A stretch of 20,964 bases of DNA. It comes from Caryophanales bacterium UBA743. Lineage in GTDB: Bacteria; Bacillota_I; Bacilli_A; RFN20; CAG-826. Positions 13,471-20,964 of this stretch are shown here, piece after piece. The position numbers and the translations under genes were made by a program. The notes under the pieces were generated by a model. That model was not told the DNA's origin. It did not search any database and saw only the letters and a list, made by a program, of their open reading frames with translations. Each line of letters opens with the position of its first letter. The first letter of the stretch is position 1. Location: the NCBI GenBank assembly GCA_002297365.1, contig DBKT01000001.1, forward strand, positions 1 to 20,964, read 5' to 3'.

Positions 13471-16206
13471 CTATTCCTTAACGGAGATGCTCCCGATGCT
13501 AAGCGCCCCCTCTTTGACGCCGTCTTGGAAACGGTAAACCGGGCGTTCGCCATTTTTCACGTAGGAGATATCGGCAATCGCGAATCCCTCGAAGTTTCCA
13601 TTCGTATCCAATCCGCTTGGAGGAAGAAGATGGGTTATCTCCGGATTATCGGTTCCGTTTAATTTGATTTTCGCGGAACGGTTGCCATAGCCATTATCCG
13701 CAGCCACCCACAATGTTTTTTCGCTTGTGTCGAAATCCAAAGCCATCGCCCCGCCGAGTTTAGAGTCGATGTCCGAGAGGAGGATCGCCGAGCCATCCTT
13801 ATTCAAAACAAAGGCATACACGTGTCCGTTATCTTCCAAAGCGACGAAGAAAACGCCATTGGCCACGCTTTGAGGGTAATTGTCCATCGAGAAAAGGGAG
13901 TTGGTGTTCTTATCAAGAAAAGAAACATCCCCTGCTTCCACGAATTCGACGGACTCGACCCCCATATTAGCCGAGACGCTTGGAAGAAGAGAGGTCAAGT
14001 CCCACTCTTTTTGGGCTATAAGCTCAGTTCCTTCTTTTGAAGAATCGACCATAAGGATGGTATTGTAATTCACCCCTTTGCTGGAATTGTCTCTTTCGGA
14101 GGCAAGATAAACCATTCCGTTTGAATCTACCGTGATGCCTTCTGCGTCTGGGCCTTTGGCATTAGGATTGTCTTTATCCTTCTGGAAACGGACTTTTTTG
14201 CCTTTTTCAAAGCCATCGGCGAAGCGGATGTTGCCATCTTTATTGACGTCTAATTCCCAGAAAGTCGCTGTGCCATTATCCACGGCATAAAGCTTGCCAT
14301 TGGCGAAATCCAATCCGGAAGAATCCTCAAGGAAAGTCGGTTGCTTATCGAATGTGGAAACCTCTCCTTCCCCTGGCCAATCAATGAGATCGGGAATCCC
14401 CTCAAAGCGGTTTCTTTTCCCTGGAGTCATTTCCAAAGTATTTCGGAATTCTTTTCCGTTCGCGTCTGGATATCTTCCCCAGCTTGGTGAGGTATGCCCG
14501 CTATAAGTCGTCGAATCGATGAGCAAATCCCCATCAAAGAGTCTTACGGAATCGTCCTTTCCTAAGCCGAAGGTCAAGTCATTTATAAGAAGAAAGCCAT
14601 TGGCTTCGATGAATGTCCCTTCCTTAATCGTATAAGGTTTGTCGTCTTTCGAGTCTTTTAAGATAAGCCCTGAAACATCTATCTTTTCGTTTGTCGGATT
14701 GGCAAGCTCCACCCAATCAGGCCCATTATCGGGAGCGTTTGATTCGACTTCGTTTATCACGGCAGGATTCCTCACGAGGTTGCTCCTCCCCTTGCTTTGC
14801 TCCGCGACATCTTGGAAATCCCCGGTTCCGTCCGGCATTCTTGCATACACCCCCGAAGCTTCCGTGCTCCATTCATAGGAGGCTACCTCGATGCCGCTTG
14901 AAGAATATACGCTCGCCTTGTCGGCTTTCCCTAAACCAAACGTGAAATCTTTGTCTCCTTCGAAAACAAAGAAAGACCCGGCTTTGATGATGCTGCCACT
15001 CTTTAATGGGGTGGTTTCCGCTTTATGCCCTATTGGATCGTCATCAAGCAAATACCAGCCAGAGATATCCACATCCGTCGCCCCTAAATTCATGATTTCC
15101 ACATAATCTCCGCCACCATTTGGATCTTTCGATTCCACTTCATTGATGACGATGTTTGGCTTATACCACTCGTTGGCAAAGCCTTTGCTTTCTTTCGTGA
15201 GCGTGAAATTCCCGTCTCCATCCGGGTATCTCCCATAGCTGGCTTTGGAAGCGTCCCCCTCATAGGATGCGTGGCTATTCCAAGAGTAGGAATCGATGAG
15301 CTTCCCCTCTTTGTCGAATAAACGGCAAGAATCTCCGCCTCCTAAACCTAAAGCGTCTTTGAAAAGACCGGTGACGTATTTTTTATTGACGTCATCGTAG
15401 ATTTCTCCTTCTAGGTTTTCTTCGAGCACAAAAAAGGATTTCGCGCCTATTTTCGTTCCGTTTTTGATTTTGAAACGATGGTCGTCGGAATTATCGCGGA
15501 TCTCATAGCCGGAAAGATCCATTTCCTTTTCGGAGGGGTTATAAAGCTCTACCCAATCATCTGGGGAGGAGTTGATTTCGTTTATTTTTACGCTCTTTTC
15601 TTCCGTTATGGGTTCCTCTTCCTTGGCGTCTTTGTTAAGAATGCCCTTTGAAGGAGTGCAATCGGCGAACTCGCCCGTTCCATCCGGAAGGCGGGAATAA
15701 TCCCCCGTGGCTTCGGAAGTATAGGAATAGGAATCGACAATTTCTTTGTTCGAATCGTATAAAGTGGCGGTGTCTTGCTTCCCTAAGCCGAAATCGAAAT
15801 TGATCGTATCTTCCAGAACCATTACCTTCCCAGCGCCTAACTTCGTCCCTTCAGCCAAAGGGGTCGTTTTCTTTTCGTCGAATCTTTCCAAGCCCTTATC
15901 ATCGGTAAGGAAATAGCCGGAAAGGTCGGCTTCCGTATCTCCGATATTGATGATTTCAACCCAATCATTGCCCCCATTGGCGTCTTTTGATTCAACTTCG
16001 TTGATTTTGATGAGAGCTTTCTTCGTTTCCGAAGAGCTTTCGCTTGCTTGTTGGCTATTCTCGTTAGAGGAATCGCCTATTTGGCTCTGAGAATTCTCTT
16101 CTTTGTTGCTTGAAGAGCGGTTTTCTTCTTGACATCCCGCAAGAAGAAAGATGCTGGAGAGAACCAGCAAAATGTTTTTCGTGTTCGTTTTTCTTGTTTT
16201 TTCCAT
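13471..16206 (-). CDS. Lipoprotein with four lamin-tail domains and a phytase/esterase-like domain
   Basis: This 911-residue predicted lipoprotein starts at 16206 with MEKTRKTN, a hydrophobic stretch and LLAGC (Cys about 25), then a long Ser/Asn/Glu tether (about 30-62). Four lamin-tail (LTD) domains follow at about 66-191, 204-345, 351-478 and 482-601. Each opens with [IV]-x-INE[VI]-[EN]-S and DWVE[LI] or DYVEI, has an LSGY-type strand and closes with GxYxRxPDGxG or WGRYPD. Residues about 613-903 resemble the phytase/SdiA-regulated esterase-like propeller (SSGLDFANGKLYAVDN, DAEGITVDSNGMVYLASERDNS, GGAMALDFD, NFEGFAIAD). LTD domains in bacteria occur on exported proteins, often beside hydrolases or nucleases, and are thought to bind. 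Substrate and activity are unknown. The gene has no Shine-Dalgarno sequence near its ATG and follows a terminator, so it is probably a single-gene unit. Confidence 0.9.
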   Translation of the reverse strand: MEKTRKTNTKNILLVLSSIFLLAGCQEENRSSSNKEENSQSQIGDSSNENSQQASESSSETKKALIKINEVESKDANGGNDWVEIINIGDTEADLSGYFLTDDKGLERFDEKKTTPLAEGTKLGAGKVMVLEDTINFDFGLGKQDTATLYDSNKEIVDSYSYTSEATGDYSRLPDGTGEFADCTPSKGILNKDAKEEEPITEEKSVKINEINSSPDDWVELYNPSEKEMDLSGYEIRDNSDDHRFKIKNGTKIGAKSFFVLEENLEGEIYDDVNKKYVTGLFKDALGLGGGDSCRLFDKEGKLIDSYSWNSHASYEGDASKASYGRYPDGDGNFTLTKESKGFANEWYKPNIVINEVESKDPNGGGDYVEIMNLGATDVDISGWYLLDDDPIGHKAETTPLKSGSIIKAGSFFVFEGDKDFTFGLGKADKASVYSSSGIEVASYEWSTEASGVYARMPDGTGDFQDVAEQSKGRSNLVRNPAVINEVESNAPDNGPDWVELANPTNEKIDVSGLILKDSKDDKPYTIKEGTFIEANGFLLINDLTFGLGKDDSVRLFDGDLLIDSTTYSGHTSPSWGRYPDANGKEFRNTLEMTPGKRNRFEGIPDLIDWPGEGEVSTFDKQPTFLEDSSGLDFANGKLYAVDNGTATFWELDVNKDGNIRFADGFEKGKKVRFQKDKDNPNAKGPDAEGITVDSNGMVYLASERDNSSKGVNYNTILMVDSSKEGTELIAQKEWDLTSLLPSVSANMGVESVEFVEAGDVSFLDKNTNSLFSMDNYPQSVANGVFFVALEDNGHVYAFVLNKDGSAILLSDIDSKLGGAMALDFDTSEKTLWVAADNGYGNRSAKIKLNGTDNPEITHLLPPSGLDTNGNFEGFAIADISYVKNGERPVYRFQDGVKEGALSIGSISVKE

Positions 16207-16216
16207 ACGGTGGAAT

Positions 16217-16224
16217 TTTATAGG
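16217..16224 (-). promoter_or_regulatory. TATAAAAT element just upstream of the lamin-tail gene start
   Basis: On the minus strand TATAAAAT lies about 10 nt before the ATG at 16206, with no purine-rich ribosome binding site between. If it is the -10 box, the mRNA would start at or within a few bases of the ATG (leaderless). A good -35 is not visible at 17 nt; TTGGTG occurs at about 20 nt. Confidence 0.35.
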
Positions 16225-16285
16225 GCAGGAATGAAGGGCCACCACCAAGCAAAAGCAAAAAACATGTAAATGGATTGTCAAATCC

Positions 16286-16313
16286 AAAAAAAGGCCAGGA
16301 GTTCATCCTGGCC
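16286..16313 (-). terminator. Terminator of the GH3-Ig-like operon
   Basis: On the minus strand GGCCAGG/CCTGGCC form a 7-bp stem with loop ATGAACT, followed by seven T. It lies about 33 nt past the TAA stop at 16346-16348 and separates this operon from the lamin-tail gene. Confidence 0.92.
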
Positions 16314-16345
16314 CCAATATCCTCGCCTTTTGTTAAGCGAAATAG

Positions 16346-19300
16346 TTAGGCTTTCGCGAAGATAGTCTGATCGTAGCTGGCTTCGTAAGTGAAGTTTCCT
16401 TTTCCATCGTGGGCAAACACATCAAGATATAGTTTGCCATTCAAGAAGAAGATGTTTTTGACGTTAAACTTCTTGAACTCCCCCGTTCCGTCTACCGTTC
16501 CATTTAATGGAACCGTCGCCATACCTACTTCCTGGCCATCCCAATCATAGATCTTGATCTTTGCGTTGTATGAGCCATCTTGGGTATAAAGCATATAGAT
16601 GTAGTTGCCGTCGGTGGTCAGCTGCATATTCAAGACGTTGCTGTCAAGCCCTTCATCCTTATCCGGCTGCTTATTGCCGAAACCTTCTTCCGTTAGGCTT
16701 CCGTTTTCGTCGGCAAAATAGAATTTATCGCCATCGAAGAAAACGTATTTTTTATAAATGTCACTATAGGTGCCGTATATTGCCGTCCTATTCGTGCCCG
16801 TAACGGTTAAATCCGAATCAGGTATCTTTTTAAGGGTTGTTGGATCATAGAAGCTCATCGTCGCATTTCTATTGTTGAACACGCCAAGCTTCCCGTCTTT
16901 TGTGAAGATTGTCGTGGCTTTTGTCCATTCGGCTTCCTGATTCTCTTCTGTAACTAACTCAAAGACATCGGATTGCCTCTTGATGGACACTCCCTCGGAA
17001 GTGACCTCAAGCTCAGCGAGAATTGCCGCTTGGGAGCCACCATTCACGGAAATGCTGGCATAGGCTTTCCCGTTCAAAGCGACAACGGAATCAATGATGC
17101 CTTCCTTGTTTTCTCCATTATATGGGATTGAAATCTTATATCCTTCCGCATTCAGGAGCTCGTTATCGAATTTCGCGACTTTTTCTTCGTTAGCGGCTTT
17201 TCCTATATATCCTCCTAAAGTGGTAGGGTCAAAGTGCTTGGCGAAATTCGGCACGAAACTCGGGGAAGAAATGAAGAATCCATCATTGGCGATTTTAGTG
17301 CACATCAAATATGTGTCATCGCCATCCATGATCAATTGATAGGCACGGCTCTCCCAACCCGGTCCAAAATTCCAGTATTTCCAGGGTTCAGCCACTGGCA
17401 TCTTTGTATAGTCGAATCTATATTTCTGGCCATCCGGGGTGTGATAGACTTCATTGCCCTCCCAATCAAAGACAAGGGTCCTGAAGTCATAGTTTTGCTT
17501 ATTGCCAGGTTCTTCGCTTTCGCCATATTGGGCAATAACGACGATGTAATCGTCATTACCGCTTAGATCGGTGATGTTTTCGTGTTTTGTTAAATCTCCC
17601 CAGCTCGTGAATTTGCTGATGAAATCCTGCTTAAGCACGTTCCCTTCTTCATCTAAGAGCCAAGTTCTTTCGCCATCGTATGCGGCGAATCTTCTTAACG
17701 TCTTATTGAATGTCAATCCCCTAACGACTACGTTCCAAGGGAAATGGAAGGTTATCTTCTTGCCAATCTCTGCCAAGGTGTTTTTGTTATAGATCGTGAC
17801 ATCGTGCGTCTGAGAGCCGCCTTGATCCATTCTCACCAGGCCTAATTCGTCGCCCCCTAAATCAACGATGCCTCCTAACATCCCCCATTCAGCGGCATGT
17901 TCAGGAATGATCATGTTGGATAAAATCTGGCTCATCGTGTCGAAATCATATTTGACAAGCGCGGCTTTTCTCCCTTCATAAGCGCCTAAGAAGGTGTAAA
18001 GGTACCCATTGTCTATGAAAGAAGAATAAGGAATCTTGAGATCGCCTGTGGAATCCTTAAAGAAACTGTAATTTTTGATGGAAGAGAAATCAGCCTCAGC
18101 CATCTTGTCTTTTTTGGCCAATTCATGACCCTCGAGATAGGATGGGAAGGAATATTCAGGGACATCCCCAAGACTTGTTAAGCAAACGTTTCGAAGCGCT
18201 AAGTCTTCTTTTTTATAATCGCCAAGAACCGTGATTTCGATCGTATTCTCCCCTTCAATCACATCGACGTTTCTCAAGGATAGCTTTTGGAAAGCGCTCT
18301 TGATTTTGCTTTCATCGGAGTTGGTGACTTTTTTGCTCATGGCATCGTTCGAAACGGTTTTGCTGATGCCGTTGACTTTAAGGGAAAGGGCTTGATTTAA
18401 AGCAAATGTTTTTGAAGCATAGTCATCGCCTTCTTTCTCATAAGGAAGAGATAAATCGATGTCGACGTCCGCTGTGGTAAAAGAAGCGGAATTGAATTTG
18501 AAAGTGACTTTCTGGGATTCGGCGTCTTTGAGAGAGCTTAACACGGTTTCGTTTGTCGAGGTTTCCGCAAAGGAACCATCCTCCTTTATTTCATAGACGT
18601 TACCAGTCTTCTTCTCGAATCCTTCCATCGTTAAGGAAGATTCGGCGTCTAATGTTTTCTCCGTCATGATTTTGACGACCAATTCATCAGAAAAATCACC
18701 GTCGTGAATTTTGATTTTTGTTTTTAGATCGGCGCCAAAGGAAATGATTTTATCGCCTTCTTCGATCGCGATTTTATCTTTCCCCAAGAGTTTCTTATTG
18801 CCGCAAGAATATTTGGCAAGAACTTCCAAGGAAGACAAGTCCGCCTCCGAAAGCTTATCGCCGTCTTTGACTAAAAGATTGCTGCCATCTGTCTCATAAG
18901 AAACAAGCGTTCCTTCGTCATAGTCTTTTTCCTCAACGACCGTTATAGGGAAGCTTCCTTTAACGTTTTCATTGCCTTTAAGCAATACGACCCCTTCGCT
19001 CATACCGGCCGTCAGTTCCCCTGAATTTGCAATGATATCGGAAACATTCACTTTGCATGGGCTTCCGTCATTGTTGACACCTTCGACTTTGATACCGTTG
19101 ATATCAAGTCTTTCCCCTTCCTTGTAATAAACAACGAAAGGGTTCTCGACGATTTTTATTTTGCTTATCGCCACTTTTTCCAACGTAACGGGGAAGTCAA
19201 ACGTGTGATCCTTATAAGTGAACTGGATGGTGCCGCCATTCTCCACGAAGCCCTCTGGGACCACCATTTTCACTTGGTCATCGTATAGACGTTCTTCGCT

Positions 19301-19594
19301 TTCCTCGCCGCCTTTTTTATAATGGGCATAGACCTCGAAATCATCAAATTTAGGGACGGCTCTGCCATTATCGTAATATCCCACGCCTTCTTTTAATTTA
19401 GCCGTGATTCCTTCTAATATGAGCTCTTGGTTCGTTTGTTGGCTACTATTATTGCCGATACTTGAAGAGTTCCCTTCTTTGATGCCGTTAAGATAGCTCA
19501 AATGGTTAAGTTTAGCGACTAAAGGGATGGAACCAGCGGCGATAACTCCCACGGAAGCTATGGCTATTAAAGATATCAGTTTTATTTTTTTCAT
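16346..19594 (-). CDS. Large exported protein with Ig-like modules and a C-terminal beta-rich domain
   Basis: This 1082-residue protein has a signal peptide or N-terminal anchor (MKKIKLISLIAIASVGVIAA...), no lipobox Cys and a Ser/Asn-rich linker (about 41-56). Residues about 57-140, 141-221 and 222-311 look like bacterial Ig-like modules; the second has the typical YKEGERLDINGIKVEG. Residues about 312-480 end in a carbohydrate-binding-like beta sandwich (LSLRNVDVIEGENTIEITV...LRNVCLTSLG). Residues about 505-1082 carry repeated strand units such as LVKYDFDTM, TLVFDWEGNEV, MSFYDPTT and IKIYDWDGQEV, consistent with a beta-propeller. No catalytic motif is evident. The start has AAAGGAG 11 nt upstream. 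It lies 45 nt behind a permuted GH3 gene and ends in a strong terminator, so the two form an operon. A substrate-binding or scaffold role is inferred. Confidence 0.87.
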   Translation of the reverse strand: MKKIKLISLIAIASVGVIAAGSIPLVAKLNHLSYLNGIKEGNSSSIGNNSSQQTNQELILEGITAKLKEGVGYYDNGRAVPKFDDFEVYAHYKKGGEESEERLYDDQVKMVVPEGFVENGGTIQFTYKDHTFDFPVTLEKVAISKIKIVENPFVVYYKEGERLDINGIKVEGVNNDGSPCKVNVSDIIANSGELTAGMSEGVVLLKGNENVKGSFPITVVEEKDYDEGTLVSYETDGSNLLVKDGDKLSEADLSSLEVLAKYSCGNKKLLGKDKIAIEEGDKIISFGADLKTKIKIHDGDFSDELVVKIMTEKTLDAESSLTMEGFEKKTGNVYEIKEDGSFAETSTNETVLSSLKDAESQKVTFKFNSASFTTADVDIDLSLPYEKEGDDYASKTFALNQALSLKVNGISKTVSNDAMSKKVTNSDESKIKSAFQKLSLRNVDVIEGENTIEITVLGDYKKEDLALRNVCLTSLGDVPEYSFPSYLEGHELAKKDKMAEADFSSIKNYSFFKDSTGDLKIPYSSFIDNGYLYTFLGAYEGRKAALVKYDFDTMSQILSNMIIPEHAAEWGMLGGIVDLGGDELGLVRMDQGGSQTHDVTIYNKNTLAEIGKKITFHFPWNVVVRGLTFNKTLRRFAAYDGERTWLLDEEGNVLKQDFISKFTSWGDLTKHENITDLSGNDDYIVVIAQYGESEEPGNKQNYDFRTLVFDWEGNEVYHTPDGQKYRFDYTKMPVAEPWKYWNFGPGWESRAYQLIMDGDDTYLMCTKIANDGFFISSPSFVPNFAKHFDPTTLGGYIGKAANEEKVAKFDNELLNAEGYKISIPYNGENKEGIIDSVVALNGKAYASISVNGGSQAAILAELEVTSEGVSIKRQSDVFELVTEENQEAEWTKATTIFTKDGKLGVFNNRNATMSFYDPTTLKKIPDSDLTVTGTNRTAIYGTYSDIYKKYVFFDGDKFYFADENGSLTEEGFGNKQPDKDEGLDSNVLNMQLTTDGNYIYMLYTQDGSYNAKIKIYDWDGQEVGMATVPLNGTVDGTGEFKKFNVKNIFFLNGKLYLDVFAHDGKGNFTYEASYDQTIFAKA

Positions 19595-19639
19595 AAGTGT
19601 ATCTTCTCCTTTTCAATATTTCCAATTTCTAGGCATCGG

Positions 19640-20964
19640 CTAATCGATGTTCTCATTTTTGTCACCGGAAGTTCCTTTTTTGCCTTTCAGCAAATCGGCA
19701 ACTTGATCCCAAAACACAGCCACTCCCCAGAAAAGGATGCCGAATCCGATTAATGTATCGAGAGCGTACAAGGTTGGTTTCCACCAGTTGAACGGCTCTA
19801 TTTTCTTTCCGACGATGATCTGAGATTCTTTATCCGCGCTTGCGTTGTAGTTTGAGTTGGTATAAAGCACTCTGAGCCAGGCGTAAATAGAGTGATGCAT
19901 AGCCTCTCTCATCGCGTATTGAAGTCTCTTAGGACCATTTTCGGAATAGTCGAATCCGTAGCTTTGATTGAAGCTAACGGCCATGCCTAAATCCTGGCCT
20001 GCCCTTAAAGCTTGGTCGAGAACCATGAAATCTGCGCTGACATTTCCGGAATAGTCCGAGATGATGCGGCCTTTATATCCCCACTCTCTTCTTGCAACGG
20101 CCGTATTCAAGGCGATGCTTCCGCCACTATAAATCGCTCCAACCCTGTTATACGTATTCATAAGCCCAACGGCATCGGCTCTTTGCACGGCCCATTGGAA
20201 AGGCTTCATATAAACTTCTCTTAAGGCTTGTTCGGTAAGCCAGTTAAATAGTCTATGCCTATGTTCTTCGGTATCATTGCAAACAAAGTGCTTGATGCTT
20301 GGATAAACGCCGGCATTTTGCATTCCTTGAACCGTTCTCACTAACATATAGGAAGTAAGGACAGGGCATTCGGAATAATATTCGAAATTTCTGCTTCCAA
20401 GAGGGGTTCTATGGATATTTGCGCCAGGTGCCCAACCACCTCCGATATTTAGCTTGTTGGCCTCGTTCCCATAAGCCAAACCGAATTGATAGGCTAGCGA
20501 CTTCGACCAGGTTTGGGCGATAACGGTTTCGTTAGGGTAACCGGTTCCTCTAGGGAATCCTTCATTAAAGCCGGCAATTTGCGCTGGGCCATCGTATTCT
20601 TTGTTAGATGGCATGCCGATGCTATCAATCTTAGGCGTTCCGTAAGAATTTTGAATAAAGGCCTTTGCCTCATCGGTGGTAAGCTGATTTAAAACCTCTT
20701 GCCACAATGGGTCATCATAATCGGCGCCTAATTTCTTCCCGACCTCGGTAAGGCCCTCGTTCACGTCGTAGATCTTGTGGCTCGTCTCAGTGCTCCCCCA
20801 CTTGAAATCGGGGATGTCGATAGGATTTCCATCATAATCCACGGTGGCATTATCCCATTCAGTTCCTTTGTTTTTGTCCCAAAAGACGTATTTCTTCAAT
20901 TCGTCGGACATATTCCTGTTTTCAGGTCTGACCGCTTCAAGAGGGTTAGGGAAGTTCTTCCTTG
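19640..20964 (-). CDS. Second permuted GH3 glycosidase, C-terminal part only (runs off the right edge)
   Basis: The open frame continues upstream of the Met at 20911 to the window edge (440 codons visible, with FPNPLEAVRPENRN before that Met). The Met is not a credible start: it has no ribosome binding site and no signal. What is visible is the TIM-barrel domain and a C-terminal anchor. Numbering from the Met: DGPAQ (about 107-111), NIHRTPLGSRNFEYYSECP (about 165-183), SIKHF (205-209), IISDY with nucleophile Asp286, then a WWKP motif and one helix (about 378-400) with a lysine-rich tail. The barrel therefore lies C-terminal, as in the GH3 at 6133-9204, and the first half with the acid/base residue should lie outside the window. 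The usual SEDP reads SECP. It ends in TAG, 45 nt before the Ig-like protein. Confidence 0.9.
   Translation of the reverse strand, partial: RKNFPNPLEAVRPENRNMSDELKKYVFWDKNKGTEWDNATVDYDGNPIDIPDFKWGSTETSHKIYDVNEGLTEVGKKLGADYDDPLWQEVLNQLTTDEAKAFIQNSYGTPKIDSIGMPSNKEYDGPAQIAGFNEGFPRGTGYPNETVIAQTWSKSLAYQFGLAYGNEANKLNIGGGWAPGANIHRTPLGSRNFEYYSECPVLTSYMLVRTVQGMQNAGVYPSIKHFVCNDTEEHRHRLFNWLTEQALREVYMKPFQWAVQRADAVGLMNTYNRVGAIYSGGSIALNTAVARREWGYKGRIISDYSGNVSADFMVLDQALRAGQDLGMAVSFNQSYGFDYSENGPKRLQYAMREAMHHSIYAWLRVLYTNSNYNASADKESQIIVGKKIEPFNWWKPTLYALDTLIGFGILFWGVAVFWDQVADLLKGKKGTSGDKNENID

Noticed and set aside
16207..16287. Start of the lamin-tail gene at 16287
   Set aside because: That ATG lies at the T-run of the upstream terminator and would put 27 residues before a normal lipoprotein signal peptide.
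1..20964. CRISPR arrays, insertion sequences, tRNA or rRNA genes, prophage genes
   Set aside because: No regularly spaced DNA repeats, transposase motifs, tRNA cloverleaf or rRNA-like sequence was seen in the window.

Overview
The window looks like a chromosomal stretch from a low-to-middling GC Bacillota, most likely a host-associated Bacilli/Mollicutes-related lineage. This is inferred from the strong AGGAGG-type ribosome binding sites, a T-box riboswitch, many lipoproteins with Ser/Asn-rich tethers after the lipobox Cys, and MetNIQ genes of Gram-positive style. The standard code fits: metN must stop at TGA where it overlaps metI, and Trp is encoded by TGG throughout. All clear genes except one are on the minus strand, and most encode exported or surface-anchored proteins.

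Layout, left to right. (1) 1-310 holds no confident gene, only a possible C-terminal remnant on the plus strand and an open in-frame continuation of the next gene past its TGA stop. (2) 311-2914 (-) is a lipoprotein with two discoidin-like modules. (3) 2915-3252 is a non-coding leader with two abutting palindromes. (4) 3294-9204 (-) is a tight two-gene operon: a GH3 glycosidase with reversed domain order and a membrane anchor at each end, then a lipoprotein ending in six tandem ~97-residue beta-rich repeats. The start of the second gene lies 1 nt after the GH3 stop, and a good terminator follows. (5) 9205-9443 is a divergent control region with LacI/CcpA-like candidate operators facing the only confident plus-strand gene, a 312-residue lipoprotein (9444-10382), which ends in a hairpin terminator. 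(6) 10574-13072 (-) is metN-metI-metQ, a methionine ABC importer, behind a T-box (about 13094-13350) whose specifier codon reads ATG (Met). (7) 13471-16206 (-) is a lipoprotein with four lamin-tail domains and a phytase/esterase-like propeller. (8) 16346-19594 (-) is a large secreted protein with Ig-like modules and a repeat-rich beta domain, followed by a terminator. It lies 45 nt behind (9) a second permuted GH3 (19640 to the right edge, 5' part outside the window).

How the genes may fit together: two loci share one architecture, a double-anchored or C-terminally anchored permuted GH3 followed directly by a large exported beta-rich protein. Around them sit further adhesion or binding lipoproteins (discoidin, LTD). 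The plausible reading is a surface glycan-binding and hydrolysis apparatus, possibly under carbon-source control. The pairing, domain order and anchoring are visible in the sequence; the substrate is not. The methionine importer is an ordinary nutrient-uptake unit placed between the two loci.
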